NCBI GenBank assembly: GCA_963205195.1
Contig: CAUJHR010000022.1
Location: 1-64,000, forward strand
DNA: 64,000 bases
Direction of reading: 5' to 3'
Origin: Pseudomonadota bacterium
GTDB taxonomy: Bacteria > Pseudomonadota > Alphaproteobacteria > Rickettsiales > SXRF01
The notes beneath the pieces are model-generated. The model worked only from the letters and a program-made list of their open reading frames with translations, made no database searches and had not been told where the DNA came from. Shown here one piece after another: positions 18,178 to 26,938 of the stretch; within the stretch, counting starts at the first letter, position 1, and each line of letters starts with the position of its first letter. The translations under genes were made by a program, and so were the position numbers.

Positions 18178-18657
18178 TTAATTTTTTTTCTCAAAGAACA
18201 TACTATAAATACATAAAACTACAACACCTATGAAAACAAAGCTATCGGCAATATTAAATGCCGGCCAGTGCAGATCTGCTACATGAAAATCAAGAAAATC
18301 GACAACTGCGCCAAAGCGGATGCGGTCACAAATATTTCCCAAAGCGCCACCTATGACGAAGCCGATACCTACAGCAACTGTAAGAGAAGAATTGCGCCAA
18401 AGCCAGACAATCAAAACAGATAATATCAATAGCGATATAATTATAATAATCAGGGGCTGGTTGTGCCCGGCGAACATACCGAAACTGACGCCCCTGTTCA
18501 TTACAAGAACCAGATTAAAAAAAGGCAGTATCTCAATGTGATTAAGCCCTGATAAATCAGGGTTTCCAAGGGTAAGGAATTTGCTTGCCTGATCCAGCGC
18601 GAAAGCAGTTAGTGCACAGGCAAAAGAAATTATAATATGGGCGTATTTTTTATTCAT
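18178..18657 (-). CDS. lspA: Lipoprotein signal peptidase (signal peptidase II)
   Basis: 159 residues with four transmembrane helices. It cleaves prolipoproteins before the lipidated cysteine in the inner membrane. The two catalytic aspartates sit in NICDRIRFGAVVDFLDF and FNIADSFVFIG, and the early ALDQASK segment is also typical. It overlaps the stop of ribF by 4 bases; ribF-lspA is a frequent pairing in Proteobacteria. Confidence 0.95.
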   Translation of the reverse strand: MNKKYAHIIISFACALTAFALDQASKFLTLGNPDLSGLNHIEILPFFNLVLVMNRGVSFGMFAGHNQPLIIIIISLLILSVLIVWLWRNSSLTVAVGIGFVIGGALGNICDRIRFGAVVDFLDFHVADLHWPAFNIADSFVFIGVVVLCIYSMFFEKKN

Positions 18658-19604
18658 ATATTGCCTGTAATTTGTTGTGCTGTTTCACAATCGGATTCGA
18701 TCTGCCGCCTTAGGCTATCTATGGAGTCGAATTTCTTTTCCCCGCGGATAAAATCTATAAATTCAACACATAGCCTTTTGCCATATAAATCCTGTTTAGT
18801 ATCTAACAAATGAACCTCAAGAAGAGGCGCATTTATACCGAAGGTTGGCTTGGTGCCAAGGTTGGCGACGGCGTTGTAAATTTTTTTATCACCAGCAATT
18901 TTTACCTGCACGGCATATACACCATAGCGTGGCAGGAATAATTTATGAAGTTCTATATTAGCGGTTGGAAAACCAAGCTTCTTCCCCCTTCCCTCACCAT
19001 GTTTTACCCGGCCAATTATATGGTAATTACAACCAAGTAATTCTGAAGCTTTTTTCACATTTCCGTGTTTCAGGTAATTTCGGATATTACTTGAGGAAAT
19101 TGATTCGCCATTATCATCGCTTATCTGAGGTAGTGCGGTATAACCGAACCCAAGATTTTTTGCTTCCTGTGCCATCAGGTTTTTATCGCCCTGGCGGTTT
19201 TTACCGAAATAAAAATTATCACCGGTAATTATGTGCTGTGCAGCTAGTGAATCAACTATGATATTTTTTATAAAATCATGTGCGCTCAAGCTCGTAAGTT
19301 TTTCATTGAAGCGCAAAAGGAATACACATTCTACCCCTAAAGAATCTATTGCCTGAATTTTGCTACGAAAATCATAGATACGCATGCCACTATTATCTTT
19401 TCCTTTGGAAAAAAACTCCCTTGGATGCGGCTCAAAAGTCATCAGTGCAAGCGGGGAATTGTTAGCCTTAGCTCTAGCTTTGGCCTGACTAATTATGGAT
19501 TGGTGCCCAAGATGCAGCCCATCAAAATTACCAACTGTAATAACCGCATGCTTATAGCTCTTTGGAACTTGGGAAAGGTCACGGAAGATTTTTACCATTT
19601 GCAC
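18654..19604 (-). CDS. ribF: Bifunctional riboflavin kinase / FAD synthetase
   Basis: 316 residues. The N-terminal nucleotidyltransferase has GNFDGLHLGHQ and FEPHPREFF, followed by GDNFYFGKNRQGD and SSSNIRNYL. The C-terminal riboflavin-kinase domain begins IIGRVKHGEGRGKKLGFPTANI. It makes FMN and FAD from riboflavin. An alternative Met two codons in (MVKIF) would serve equally as start. It lies 8 bases after secF and overlaps lspA. Confidence 0.95.
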   Translation of the reverse strand: MQMVKIFRDLSQVPKSYKHAVITVGNFDGLHLGHQSIISQAKARAKANNSPLALMTFEPHPREFFSKGKDNSGMRIYDFRSKIQAIDSLGVECVFLLRFNEKLTSLSAHDFIKNIIVDSLAAQHIITGDNFYFGKNRQGDKNLMAQEAKNLGFGYTALPQISDDNGESISSSNIRNYLKHGNVKKASELLGCNYHIIGRVKHGEGRGKKLGFPTANIELHKLFLPRYGVYAVQVKIAGDKKIYNAVANLGTKPTFGINAPLLEVHLLDTKQDLYGKRLCVEFIDFIRGEKKFDSIDSLRRQIESDCETAQQITGNI

Positions 19605-19612
19605 CGTATTAG

Positions 19613-20554
19613 TTATGCTGGCTCAGTTTTTGTTTCGGTCTTGGTTTCGGTGGTTGCGCGCAGGTTCAGGTAAATCAGCGTAGGGGCGGAAATAAAAATC
19701 GACGAATAGGTACCGATGATTACGCCAAATACCATGGCTGCCGAGAATGAACGTATAACTTCGCCGCCAAATACCAAAAGTGCGATAGATGCCAGCAAGG
19801 TAGTGGCAGCGGTAAGCACGGTGCGCGACAATGTGTCGTTAATGCTTATATTTAGCAGCTCAAAAATAGACATTTTTTTAAAGCGGCGCATATTTTCGCG
19901 GATGCGGTCATAGATCACTACAGAATCATTTATGGAATAGCCGACTATGGTAAGTATTGCGGCAATAGCGGTTAAGCTGAATTCCAACTGGGTTATGGCA
20001 AAAAATCCGATTATCAGGATACTGTCATGTATAAGCGCAAGTATTGCGCCTACCCCATATTGCCACTCGAAGCGGAACCATACATAAAGCATTATACAGG
20101 CAAATGCGGAAAGCAGGGCATAGATACCTGATTCTATCAGCTCTTGCCCTACTGTTGGACCCACATAATCTATCTTGCGGTATTCAAGGCCTGCAGGCAT
20201 TTCCTGCTGCAATATGGATTTTACTTTATTTATGGTAGTGGACTGGTCATCATTTGCGGAAACCTGTATACGTATCATAATATCTTTTCCAGCAGCTATA
20301 TCCCCGATATTTTGCAGGGAAATTTCGCCAAATCCTTGATGCCCGAGGGCTTCGCGCAGTTTACCTAAATCTTCTGACTGGTTTGTATGTATCTCCATAA
20401 GGATACCGCCGGTAAAATCAATACCGAGGTTGAGCCCTTTGGTAAAAAGCAAGCCTATGGAAGCGAAACTTAAAACAATTGATAGTATAAAACCTATCCA
20501 GCGCCTGCCCATGAAATTAAAGGTAGGTTTATGGGGGAAGAGTGATAGGGTCAT
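19613..20554 (-). CDS. secF: Protein translocase subunit SecF
   Basis: 313 residues with six transmembrane segments. Family marks are GLNLGIDFTGGILMEI near the first periplasmic domain, DYVGPTVGQELIESG, and IVGYSINDSVVIYDRIRENMR in the central membrane part. It works with SecD to use the proton gradient for late steps of Sec export. SecD is usually directly upstream of secF, but here the upstream neighbour is the nfu gene, so the pair is split. Confidence 0.95.
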   Translation of the reverse strand: MTLSLFPHKPTFNFMGRRWIGFILSIVLSFASIGLLFTKGLNLGIDFTGGILMEIHTNQSEDLGKLREALGHQGFGEISLQNIGDIAAGKDIMIRIQVSANDDQSTTINKVKSILQQEMPAGLEYRKIDYVGPTVGQELIESGIYALLSAFACIMLYVWFRFEWQYGVGAILALIHDSILIIGFFAITQLEFSLTAIAAILTIVGYSINDSVVIYDRIRENMRRFKKMSIFELLNISINDTLSRTVLTAATTLLASIALLVFGGEVIRSFSAAMVFGVIIGTYSSIFISAPTLIYLNLRATTETKTETKTEPA

Positions 20555-20569
20555 TCTTTGTTCCTTTAA

Positions 20570-21121
20570 TTAAATGGCTTCAACTGCGATCACTTCTGGT
20601 ATGTAGTGCTTTAGCATGTTTTCAATACCGTTTTTAAGAGTAATTGTAGAGCTTGGGCAACCAGAGCATGAGCCATGTAATTCCAGCTGTACTATGCCAT
20701 CAGAAAAATTATGGAATATTATATCTCCGCCATCCTGCGCTACTGCCGGACGTACACGGGTATCAATAAGTTCACGTATCTGTTTTACCAATTCGCTTTC
20801 ATCAGCATTGCCAGCTTCGACATTAATTTTTTTTGAAGAAAGCATAACCGGTTTTTTAGCCACAAAAAAATCCATTATGGAAGTAAGCAGCGGAGCTTTT
20901 AGTTCATCCCAGCCGCTATTTTCATCCTTGGTTACGGTTATGAAATCACTGCCTAAAAATATAGCGGTTACACCACCGGTTTTAAAAAGCTCCACAGCCA
21001 GAGGAGAAATCGCAGCATCTTCATTGTTAGTAAAAAATGCAGTACCGGATTCTAATACAGGAACGCCGGGCATGAATTTCAAAGTTAATGGATTTGGCGT
21101 GGCTTCAGTTTGAATAAACAT
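20570..21121 (-). CDS. NifU-like iron-sulfur scaffold (Nfu family)
   Basis: 183 residues with the two-domain layout of Nfu1/NfuA-type carriers common in alphaproteobacteria and mitochondria. The N-terminal Nfu_N domain begins FIQTEATPNPLTLKFMPG. The C-terminal NifU domain has RPAVAQDGGDI and LHGSCSGCPSSTITLKNGIE, whose CxxC binds the Fe-S cluster. It delivers 4Fe-4S clusters to client proteins. It is the first gene of the minus-strand run nfu-secF-ribF-lspA and is divergent from the PEBP gene. Confidence 0.93.
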   Translation of the reverse strand: MFIQTEATPNPLTLKFMPGVPVLESGTAFFTNNEDAAISPLAVELFKTGGVTAIFLGSDFITVTKDENSGWDELKAPLLTSIMDFFVAKKPVMLSSKKINVEAGNADESELVKQIRELIDTRVRPAVAQDGGDIIFHNFSDGIVQLELHGSCSGCPSSTITLKNGIENMLKHYIPEVIAVEAI

Positions 21122-21246
21122 AATTTTTACCGTATTTTTATTTGCAGTAAATGGTGATTTGGAACATAAGCCTTATATAGGCTTTATTGAAAGAAATTCA
21201 ATTGCTATTGCATAGTTTTTAACCACAACCATACAAGGAGATATAT

Positions 21247-21906
21247 ATGAAGCGTTTTTCTGCCAAGGCTTTTCTGATAACGTCTTGTTTAGTAATAAGT
21301 TATAGCGCGCACGCTGGCGATACTAAAATGGAGGTCACATCTACTGGGATTTCCAATAATATGCCAATCGCCAAAAAATATGCTTTTTGTATGCCGGACG
21401 GGTCAGGAAAAACTACAAACAGTGATAATATAAGCCCAGAAATATCCTGGTCGGGAGCGCCAGCTGGTACCAAATCCTATGCTATAGTAGTTGTTGATCC
21501 AGATGTCCCTGCAAAATTTGATGATGCTAATAAGCCTGGTAAAACAATTGATGCTAATTTCCCAAGGCAGAATTTTTACCATTGGGTTTTGTTAAATATC
21601 CCGGCAAATATAAACAAGATAGAAGAAGGTAAAGGCAAAGATGCAAAGTTAGGAAATACTCTGGTTAATGATTTTGCCTCTTTTATAAAAGATAAACCAG
21701 CACAGACATTTTTAGGATATGATGGCCCCTGCCCGCCATTCAATGATGCACGCTTACACCATTATCATTTTATTGTTTATGCGCTTGATGTTGATTCAAT
21801 TGCTGCCGCTGAGTTTACTACAGGTAGGGAAGCTATAAGCGATATTGAAAAACACGCGCTTGCCAAGGGCGAACTTGTAGGAACCTATAGCAATTTTATT
21901 AAGTAA
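21247..21906 (+). CDS. PEBP family protein (YbhB/YbcL type), exported
   Basis: 219 residues with a signal peptide ending near SYSAHA. The body matches bacterial phosphatidylethanolamine-binding-like proteins: ISPEISWSGAPAGTKSYAIVVVDPD, FYHWVLLNI, and GYDGPCPPFNDARLHHYHFIVYALD. Probably periplasmic; the ligand is unknown for most members. A strong ribosome site (AAGGAG) precedes the ATG. A bidirectional terminator closes it. Confidence 0.93.
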   Translation: MKRFSAKAFLITSCLVISYSAHAGDTKMEVTSTGISNNMPIAKKYAFCMPDGSGKTTNSDNISPEISWSGAPAGTKSYAIVVVDPDVPAKFDDANKPGKTIDANFPRQNFYHWVLLNIPANINKIEEGKGKDAKLGNTLVNDFASFIKDKPAQTFLGYDGPCPPFNDARLHHYHFIVYALDVDSIAAAEFTTGREAISDIEKHALAKGELVGTYSNFIK

Positions 21907-21935
21907 TAAATTTTCATAATAATAATCCCAAAAAT

Positions 21936-21973
21936 AAAAAACCTGCCAGAGTTGCCTCTGGCAGGTTTTTTTA
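21936..21973. terminator. Bidirectional intrinsic terminator between PEBP gene and VirB2-like gene
   Basis: A strong hairpin, ACCTGCCAGAG / CTCTGGCAGGT with a TTGC loop, is flanked by A-runs on the left and a T7 run on the right, so it can act on both strands for the two convergent genes. Confidence 0.9.
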
Positions 21974-21987
21974 ACATTAACTTAAGA

Positions 21988-22320
21988 CTACGGTGCTGTG
22001 CAACCAGAGCCAGAAGTGTTAAGGCTGTTAACCATCGCAGCCGCACCGAAGATCAGCGCGATACCAAGGCCTACGATGATAGCCATACCCCAGGATACTT
22101 TACCCATTAACGCACCAATACCGATTACGATAATAGCGAGGGTAGCAAGACCTTTACCAGCGTTACCGGTAAACCATGTAACAACGGTACAAAGCATGTT
22201 ACCAACAACGGTATCAGAGCTAGCGAAAGCTAGATCTGGAAGCATAACAACTACTGCACAAAGCATTACCAAAAGAGAGGTCTGCCATGCGGTAGCAAGG
22301 CTTTTAGTTTGAGTTTTCAT
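21988..22320 (-). CDS. VirB2/TrbC-family pilin, solitary
   Basis: 110 residues from the ATG at 22320, preceded by AAGGA; an upstream in-frame Met would add 12 residues without a ribosome site. A signal peptide ends near LAFASS (about 33-35). Two hydrophobic helices (about 57-72 and 77-97) are separated by the short basic turn GKVSWG, and Cys44 and Cys107 could form a disulfide. This is the layout of VirB2/TrbC pilins of type IV secretion systems. No other virB/trb gene lies in the window, so it is an orphan or supplies a system elsewhere. Codon choice looks that of a highly expressed gene. Confidence 0.8.
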   Translation of the reverse strand: MKTQTKSLATAWQTSLLVMLCAVVVMLPDLAFASSDTVVGNMLCTVVTWFTGNAGKGLATLAIIVIGIGALMGKVSWGMAIIVGLGIALIFGAAAMVNSLNTSGSGCTAP

Positions 22321-22351
22321 AAAAACGTCCTTATAAACTAAATTGTTAAAA

Positions 22352-22370
22352 ATCACGAAGTTGTCGTGAT
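22352..22370 (-). promoter_or_regulatory. Leader hairpin 2 upstream of VirB2-like gene
   Basis: ATCACGA / TCGTGAT forms a 7-bp perfect stem with a 5-base loop about 30 bases upstream of the start codon, between the terminator-like hairpin and the ribosome site. Confidence 0.5.
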
Positions 22371-22376
22371 CAAATG

Positions 22377-22426
22377 AAAAAATCTACCCTACTTGCAGCC
22401 ATTATTCTAAATGACAATAAGGTAGA
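22377..22426 (-). terminator. Terminator-like hairpin in the leader of the VirB2-like gene
   Basis: On the minus strand TCTACCTTATT pairs with AAGTAGGGTAGA-type sequence over about 11 contiguous pairs (with G-U pairs), and is followed at once by ATTTTTTC. It could be the surA terminator, or an attenuator, because the best promoter I can see for the pilin lies upstream of it. Confidence 0.55.
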
Positions 22427-22461
22427 TAAGCTCAGGTTATATAAATTGCTAACATTTGTAA

Positions 22462-22490
22462 ATTAGAGATTTGCGAACATTTTATGACAA
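22462..22490 (-). promoter_or_regulatory. Candidate sigma-70 promoter for the VirB2-like gene
   Basis: On the minus strand TTGTCA (-35, 5 of 6) and TCTAAT (-10, 5 of 6) are 17 bases apart. Transcription would begin near 22455 and give a leader of about 135 bases carrying both hairpins. Predicted by eye only. Confidence 0.45.
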
Positions 22491-22569
22491 AATCCTTAAT
22501 TGCCGGGCACTCTAAAAATTAAACTATTGTTTTTTATCGTTATGTTCGGGATGGTGTATAAATATTCCT

Positions 22570-23880
22570 TTATACACGCACCTCGATGAAAGCCTCACGC
22601 CTTAAATTGCGTAGATATTTTTCAACTTCCAGCTCAAATTTCTGGCGATATATACTTTCCTTGATTTTATCATTGCTCAAGCTGGATCCTGATATTTCTT
22701 TCTTATTGCAAAGCATATAAAGGCGAATTCCTTCAGCGCTGGCAAAAGGCATGGATATATCACCTATTTTTAATGTTTCGCTAATAGCGCGCAAGGCCGG
22801 AGGCATATCTGAAAGTGCCGCATTACGCATGTTAACTTCAATATCATAATCATCAGGGTTACTTATGCCACTCACACCTTTATCTTCACATTTACCAGGA
22901 TTCTTTGATACTTCTTCACCAATTTTAAGCAATACATCGGCCTCTTTTTCGCTGGCTGTAGGCTTTAATTTAAAGAGTATTTCTTTCATGGTAATATCAT
23001 AATCATGATTATCTTTTTTAGGTTCCGGTTTGTTAGCGCGTATATGCACCAGCTTTATTATGCTTATACCGGTATTGGAACGTATGGGTGCGGTTATTGC
23101 ACCTTCTTTCGTCCCCCTTAATACTTGGGCTATACTTGGGTCAAGTTGTTCTGGCCGTATCCAGAAAGGTTTTGTGTCTCCCCCTGCGGAAAACTGCCTT
23201 GCGATTTCTTCAAAAGGTGCGCCTTTTTTAAGTTCGCTATATAATTTGTCACCGAGTTTCCTTATTTCGCCCTCGCGCTGTGGTTTATCTATAGGCAAAT
23301 TTATAATTGCAATTTCCATTTCCCTTATTGAAATAGCTTCTGGTTCAGCGACCATATGGCCCTGTGCAATATTTACCTCTTCATCGCTTATTTTTATGCG
23401 CGGACGGACAGTTTTTGCCAGTAATTTATTCCATGCGAGCTGCGCGTGTATCTGGTTATTAAAAATTTTTTCCGGTATACGGTTTGCATTAAGCAATGCG
23501 GATATTCCGCCCGCCGGCATACCGCGCTGAGCTTCTATAGTGGCAATAGCCTGCGCTATTTCCTTATCATCAACTTTTATATTATTTCTTTCAGCCTCTT
23601 GCAGTTCCAGTGATTCATCTATAAGGGTACGAAGCACCTGCGGCCTTATTTTGGCTATAGTATCCGGTGTATCTGAAATTCTTGTAGTTACCAATACGAA
23701 CTTTACACGGTTATTCAAATCAAACGATGAGATAGCTTTATCATTTACCACTGCAGCTATATTGAGGGCATCGCCTAATGGCTTTTCAGCAGCGATCTTT
23801 TCTTTTGCCAAGGCCGGGTTTATAGACGCAGATAATAATAACGTAAAAGCAAGCGATGGAATTATGCGCGAATTAAGCAT
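22570..23880 (-). CDS. surA: Periplasmic peptidyl-prolyl isomerase / chaperone SurA
   Basis: 436 residues with a signal peptide (LLLSASINPALA). The N-terminal SurA domain (IAAVVNDKAISSFDLNNRV, VLRTLIDESLELQEAERN) is followed by two parvulin PPIC-type domains (about 180-280 and 290-400). It escorts outer-membrane proteins to the BAM complex. It lies 5 bases after lptD; lptD-surA is a conserved pair, and LptD is a known SurA client. Confidence 0.93.
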   Translation of the reverse strand: MLNSRIIPSLAFTLLLSASINPALAKEKIAAEKPLGDALNIAAVVNDKAISSFDLNNRVKFVLVTTRISDTPDTIAKIRPQVLRTLIDESLELQEAERNNIKVDDKEIAQAIATIEAQRGMPAGGISALLNANRIPEKIFNNQIHAQLAWNKLLAKTVRPRIKISDEEVNIAQGHMVAEPEAISIREMEIAIINLPIDKPQREGEIRKLGDKLYSELKKGAPFEEIARQFSAGGDTKPFWIRPEQLDPSIAQVLRGTKEGAITAPIRSNTGISIIKLVHIRANKPEPKKDNHDYDITMKEILFKLKPTASEKEADVLLKIGEEVSKNPGKCEDKGVSGISNPDDYDIEVNMRNAALSDMPPALRAISETLKIGDISMPFASAEGIRLYMLCNKKEISGSSLSNDKIKESIYRQKFELEVEKYLRNLRREAFIEVRV

Positions 23881-23885
23881 GCTGA

Positions 23886-26168
23886 CTAGTCCAGGTTTTT
23901 GAATGAAACACGAAACATGTAAGTTGTAGATGGTTTAATGTCACGGTCAAACGTATAATTTCTACCAAAGCTATTTGTTACATACAGGCATTCATTGCTG
24001 AAGGTAAGGCTGGTTGAAGCACTGCTTAAAGAGCCTAGCTGAAGATCCTTGGTAGCGCCCACTCCCCAGTTCCATTGTTTGGTTAAATTAACCCCGAAGC
24101 TGCCGCTTATTTCCTCTTTATTCTGAAGTGTGGGATCATTTTTCAGCGACAGGTACGAGGTGCTTAAAGTCACGGGGTAATAATTCAGTCCTCCGCTTAC
24201 TTCATTTTGGTTAAATGCCAGCGTATCTTTATCCAGCCTTGTACGGTAAGTTATAGAGAATGGATCATAATATATCCCAACCTTGCCAACATAATCAGAA
24301 AAATCACTGTCGCTATTGTTGGTATAAGGGAAATTATTTATATTATTGCGGCTATAATGCTGCCCAAACAGCCAGTCAACATATTGGCTATTGGCAAATT
24401 GCGCCTGACCGCGCAAGCCATAACTTACCTGCGATCCTGTTTCTACTCGGTCATAGCCAGCGTAGCGGTCTGGGCTGAACAGGTTGCTGGTATTGAATTC
24501 AGGAACCTGTGAATCTTCATTAGGGATTTTATTGGAATTCGAACTATTAGGGCTGGCAGATAGCATAACAATTGGTTCAAGCAGCACGTTTCCGTTCTCA
24601 AACTGGCTTATGAATGGATAACGCCATAATAATGATGCTTGAGGTATTATGCGCCCGGTTTGCCCATCATATTTAAACCCGTCGGAAAGCGGCTGGTCAT
24701 TAACCCAGTAAATATCAGCTCGCACTGTTGTTGCAAATTCTATTACCTGCCCGTCATCGCTTATGTAAGGTATTTTCCAGCCTGCAGTATTTGAGATACG
24801 TTTGCTCTGGGCACCTTCCTGGCGGGTGAGCGACATCAGGTTGCTATCAAGGGAAAAGCGGCTGTTATAAGCTTGCGGTGCTGATTCCCAGTTGAAATCC
24901 ATAAGCGGAAGCACCAAAGGTGCTGCGCGTGCATTATCTGCAGCTGTCAAACCATCAAATTTAAGGGCCTGTATACCTGCATAACTGCGTGATTTTGCGC
25001 CTGATATTTCTGACATGAAGTCGCGCTTTTCTGCATATATCTTTGAAGTAAGCAGCGAATCCTCGCTGAAATCATAGCGGCGCAAATAAGTATCATCGCT
25101 GGTACGGCGGATATTGAAACCCCAATCCGTATTATTATCTAAATTAAAATTTCCCAGAGCGTCTAAATGCCCGCGCCAGTTCTGCCCTTTTGCAGTAACA
25201 CCACCAGCGTCCCTGGTTTGCGGCTTGGTAATACTTCCAGTAAAATTCAACGAGCCATTGTCAAAAAGCTGGCGATATTCACCTGCTAGAACCGGACCTT
25301 CCAAAGTGGTATAGATCGGGGTAAGGGTTACGTCCTTATCCTTGGCGATGCTGTAATATATAGGTTGCTTGTAAACAGCTCCTAAGTTGGTAGATTGCTT
25401 AAAGGTCGGTTCCAGCAAACCGCTTTTATTATCAGCCCCTGGGGTTGGATGGGAAAAATAAGGCGTGTAGAAAACCGGTACGCCATAGAATTCCATGAGC
25501 GCATCGTTATATGTGACTTCCTGTTTCTTGGTATCTACAACCACATGATCCGCTTCTAATTGCCAAAGCGGGGTTTCTCCACCTTCTTTAGAGGCACAGA
25601 CCTTACAAGGTGAATAAACCGCCTGGTGAAGCTCGGTTACATTTTCATCATGTTTCTTTGCATTATTTGCTACAAACAGGGAATTATCAGAAAGCCTAGC
25701 TTTGAATTGGCTTACTGTTCCCGATTTCATATTATCCTGCAGCTCAAGCCTGTCAGCAAATACGACATTGCCTGATGGTTCAAGTATACTTACATTGCCG
25801 CTGGCGGTTACAATATTCTTCCCCTGGTCATAAGTTACCTTATCGGCAAGTAAAATAGTTTCTCCCTGCACGATCTGGACTTCGCCAGTTGCGGTTACAA
25901 GAGAATTGTCTTTATCGTAATCAACATGTTTGGCAGTAAGCAGAACCGGGTCCTTGCTTGCAATTTTACCTTTTGGCTTTACGCTGGTTTTAGTAAAGAC
26001 CGGTGTAGGGTTTAGCCCGACTGAAACACTTATGGCAAAAGCCTGCGCGGGGATAATAACAAGCGGCAGAAGGCAACATGTAATATGCAGCAGGTTTAAG
26101 GCAGAAGAGCCGCCTGCCCTATGATTATTGGCCACTATTCCCTTGTCGGCTAGTGGAGTTTTTTCCAT
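23886..26168 (-). CDS. lptD: LPS-assembly protein LptD
   Basis: 760 residues. The N-terminal OstA/LptA-like domain (about 65-190; VLLTAKHVDYDKDNSLVTA, VTYDQGKNIVTASG) precedes a large beta-barrel that ends in a Phe-rich strand (MFRVSFKNLD). It inserts LPS into the outer leaflet with LptE. A hydrophobic signal segment (LLHITCCLLPLVIIPAQAFA) begins about 27 residues in, so the ATG at 26168, which overlaps petC by 19 bases, gives an unusually long N-region; a GTG 11 codons in, preceded by AAGGGA, is an alternative start. Confidence 0.92.
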   Translation of the reverse strand: MEKTPLADKGIVANNHRAGGSSALNLLHITCCLLPLVIIPAQAFAISVSVGLNPTPVFTKTSVKPKGKIASKDPVLLTAKHVDYDKDNSLVTATGEVQIVQGETILLADKVTYDQGKNIVTASGNVSILEPSGNVVFADRLELQDNMKSGTVSQFKARLSDNSLFVANNAKKHDENVTELHQAVYSPCKVCASKEGGETPLWQLEADHVVVDTKKQEVTYNDALMEFYGVPVFYTPYFSHPTPGADNKSGLLEPTFKQSTNLGAVYKQPIYYSIAKDKDVTLTPIYTTLEGPVLAGEYRQLFDNGSLNFTGSITKPQTRDAGGVTAKGQNWRGHLDALGNFNLDNNTDWGFNIRRTSDDTYLRRYDFSEDSLLTSKIYAEKRDFMSEISGAKSRSYAGIQALKFDGLTAADNARAAPLVLPLMDFNWESAPQAYNSRFSLDSNLMSLTRQEGAQSKRISNTAGWKIPYISDDGQVIEFATTVRADIYWVNDQPLSDGFKYDGQTGRIIPQASLLWRYPFISQFENGNVLLEPIVMLSASPNSSNSNKIPNEDSQVPEFNTSNLFSPDRYAGYDRVETGSQVSYGLRGQAQFANSQYVDWLFGQHYSRNNINNFPYTNNSDSDFSDYVGKVGIYYDPFSITYRTRLDKDTLAFNQNEVSGGLNYYPVTLSTSYLSLKNDPTLQNKEEISGSFGVNLTKQWNWGVGATKDLQLGSLSSASTSLTFSNECLYVTNSFGRNYTFDRDIKPSTTYMFRVSFKNLD

Positions 26169-26923
26169 AAATTACGTTTTGCCACATACATAAACCCGGT
26201 AAATATGGCTAGATAAATTAATACTTTTATTCCCATTTCCTTGCGTGATTCCATCTCTGGTTCAGCTGCCCATTGCAAGAAAGTAACAACGTCTTTGGAC
26301 ATCTGGTCAACACTTGCTTTTGTGCCATCAGCATATCCGACCTGTCCATCGGAAAGAGGTGCCGGCATCAATATATTACCGCCGGGGAAATACGGGTTGT
26401 AATGGGTTCCTTCGATAGGAGCGTAATGTTCAGGCGGGGTCTGTCCATAACCGGTAAGTAATGAATAAACATAATTAGCCCCATCGTGCCGGGCTTTGAT
26501 TATTAAGCTTAGATCAGGGGGTGCTTTACCATTAAAGCCAGCACCTGCCGCCTGCTCGTTAGGGAATGGAGCCACAAAATAATCAGATGGCAGGCCATCG
26601 CGCTCAAACATATCGCCAGAATCATTCGGGCCGTCTTTCACTTTATAGCTTGCAGCAAGCGACTTAACTTCTGCCGGGGAGAATCCGAGTTCAGTTAAAT
26701 TCCTGAAAGCTATGCGGTTCATGCTATGGCAGGCAGCGCATACTTCTTTATAAACCTGGTAGCCGCGCTGGGCAGAAACTTTATCAACTGTTCCAAATAC
26801 ACCATCAAACTGCCAGTCAATTTTTTTAAGTTTAACTTCGCTATTAGCAAAAGCCTGTGTGCCCATACTAAGTGCAATTAATGATACAGCAGCTAAAAAA
26901 GATTTTTTTACAGATTTATTCAT
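26150..26923 (-). CDS. petC: Cytochrome c1 of the bc1 complex
   Basis: 257 residues with a signal peptide (LIALSMGTQAFA). The haem-c site is VCAACHSMNR and the axial Met region is near NILMPAPLSDGQV; one C-terminal anchor helix follows (KVLIYLAIFTGFMYVAKRN). It passes electrons from the Rieske centre to soluble or anchored cytochrome c. It is the last gene of the operon petA-petB-petC on the minus strand. Confidence 0.95.
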   Translation of the reverse strand: MNKSVKKSFLAAVSLIALSMGTQAFANSEVKLKKIDWQFDGVFGTVDKVSAQRGYQVYKEVCAACHSMNRIAFRNLTELGFSPAEVKSLAASYKVKDGPNDSGDMFERDGLPSDYFVAPFPNEQAAGAGFNGKAPPDLSLIIKARHDGANYVYSLLTGYGQTPPEHYAPIEGTHYNPYFPGGNILMPAPLSDGQVGYADGTKASVDQMSKDVVTFLQWAAEPEMESRKEMGIKVLIYLAIFTGFMYVAKRNLWKKLH

Positions 26924-26938
26924 ATATCCAGTTTCCGG

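Noticed and set aside
17546..18181. 211-codon open frame opposite the DUF3035 lipoprotein gene
   Set aside because: The minus-strand product has a lipobox and the PPDEF signature; the plus-strand frame has neither a ribosome site nor a recognisable domain.
21988..22356. Longer start for the VirB2-like gene at 22356
   Set aside because: The AAGGA ribosome site precedes the Met at 22320, and the extra residues fall in the leader before the signal peptide.
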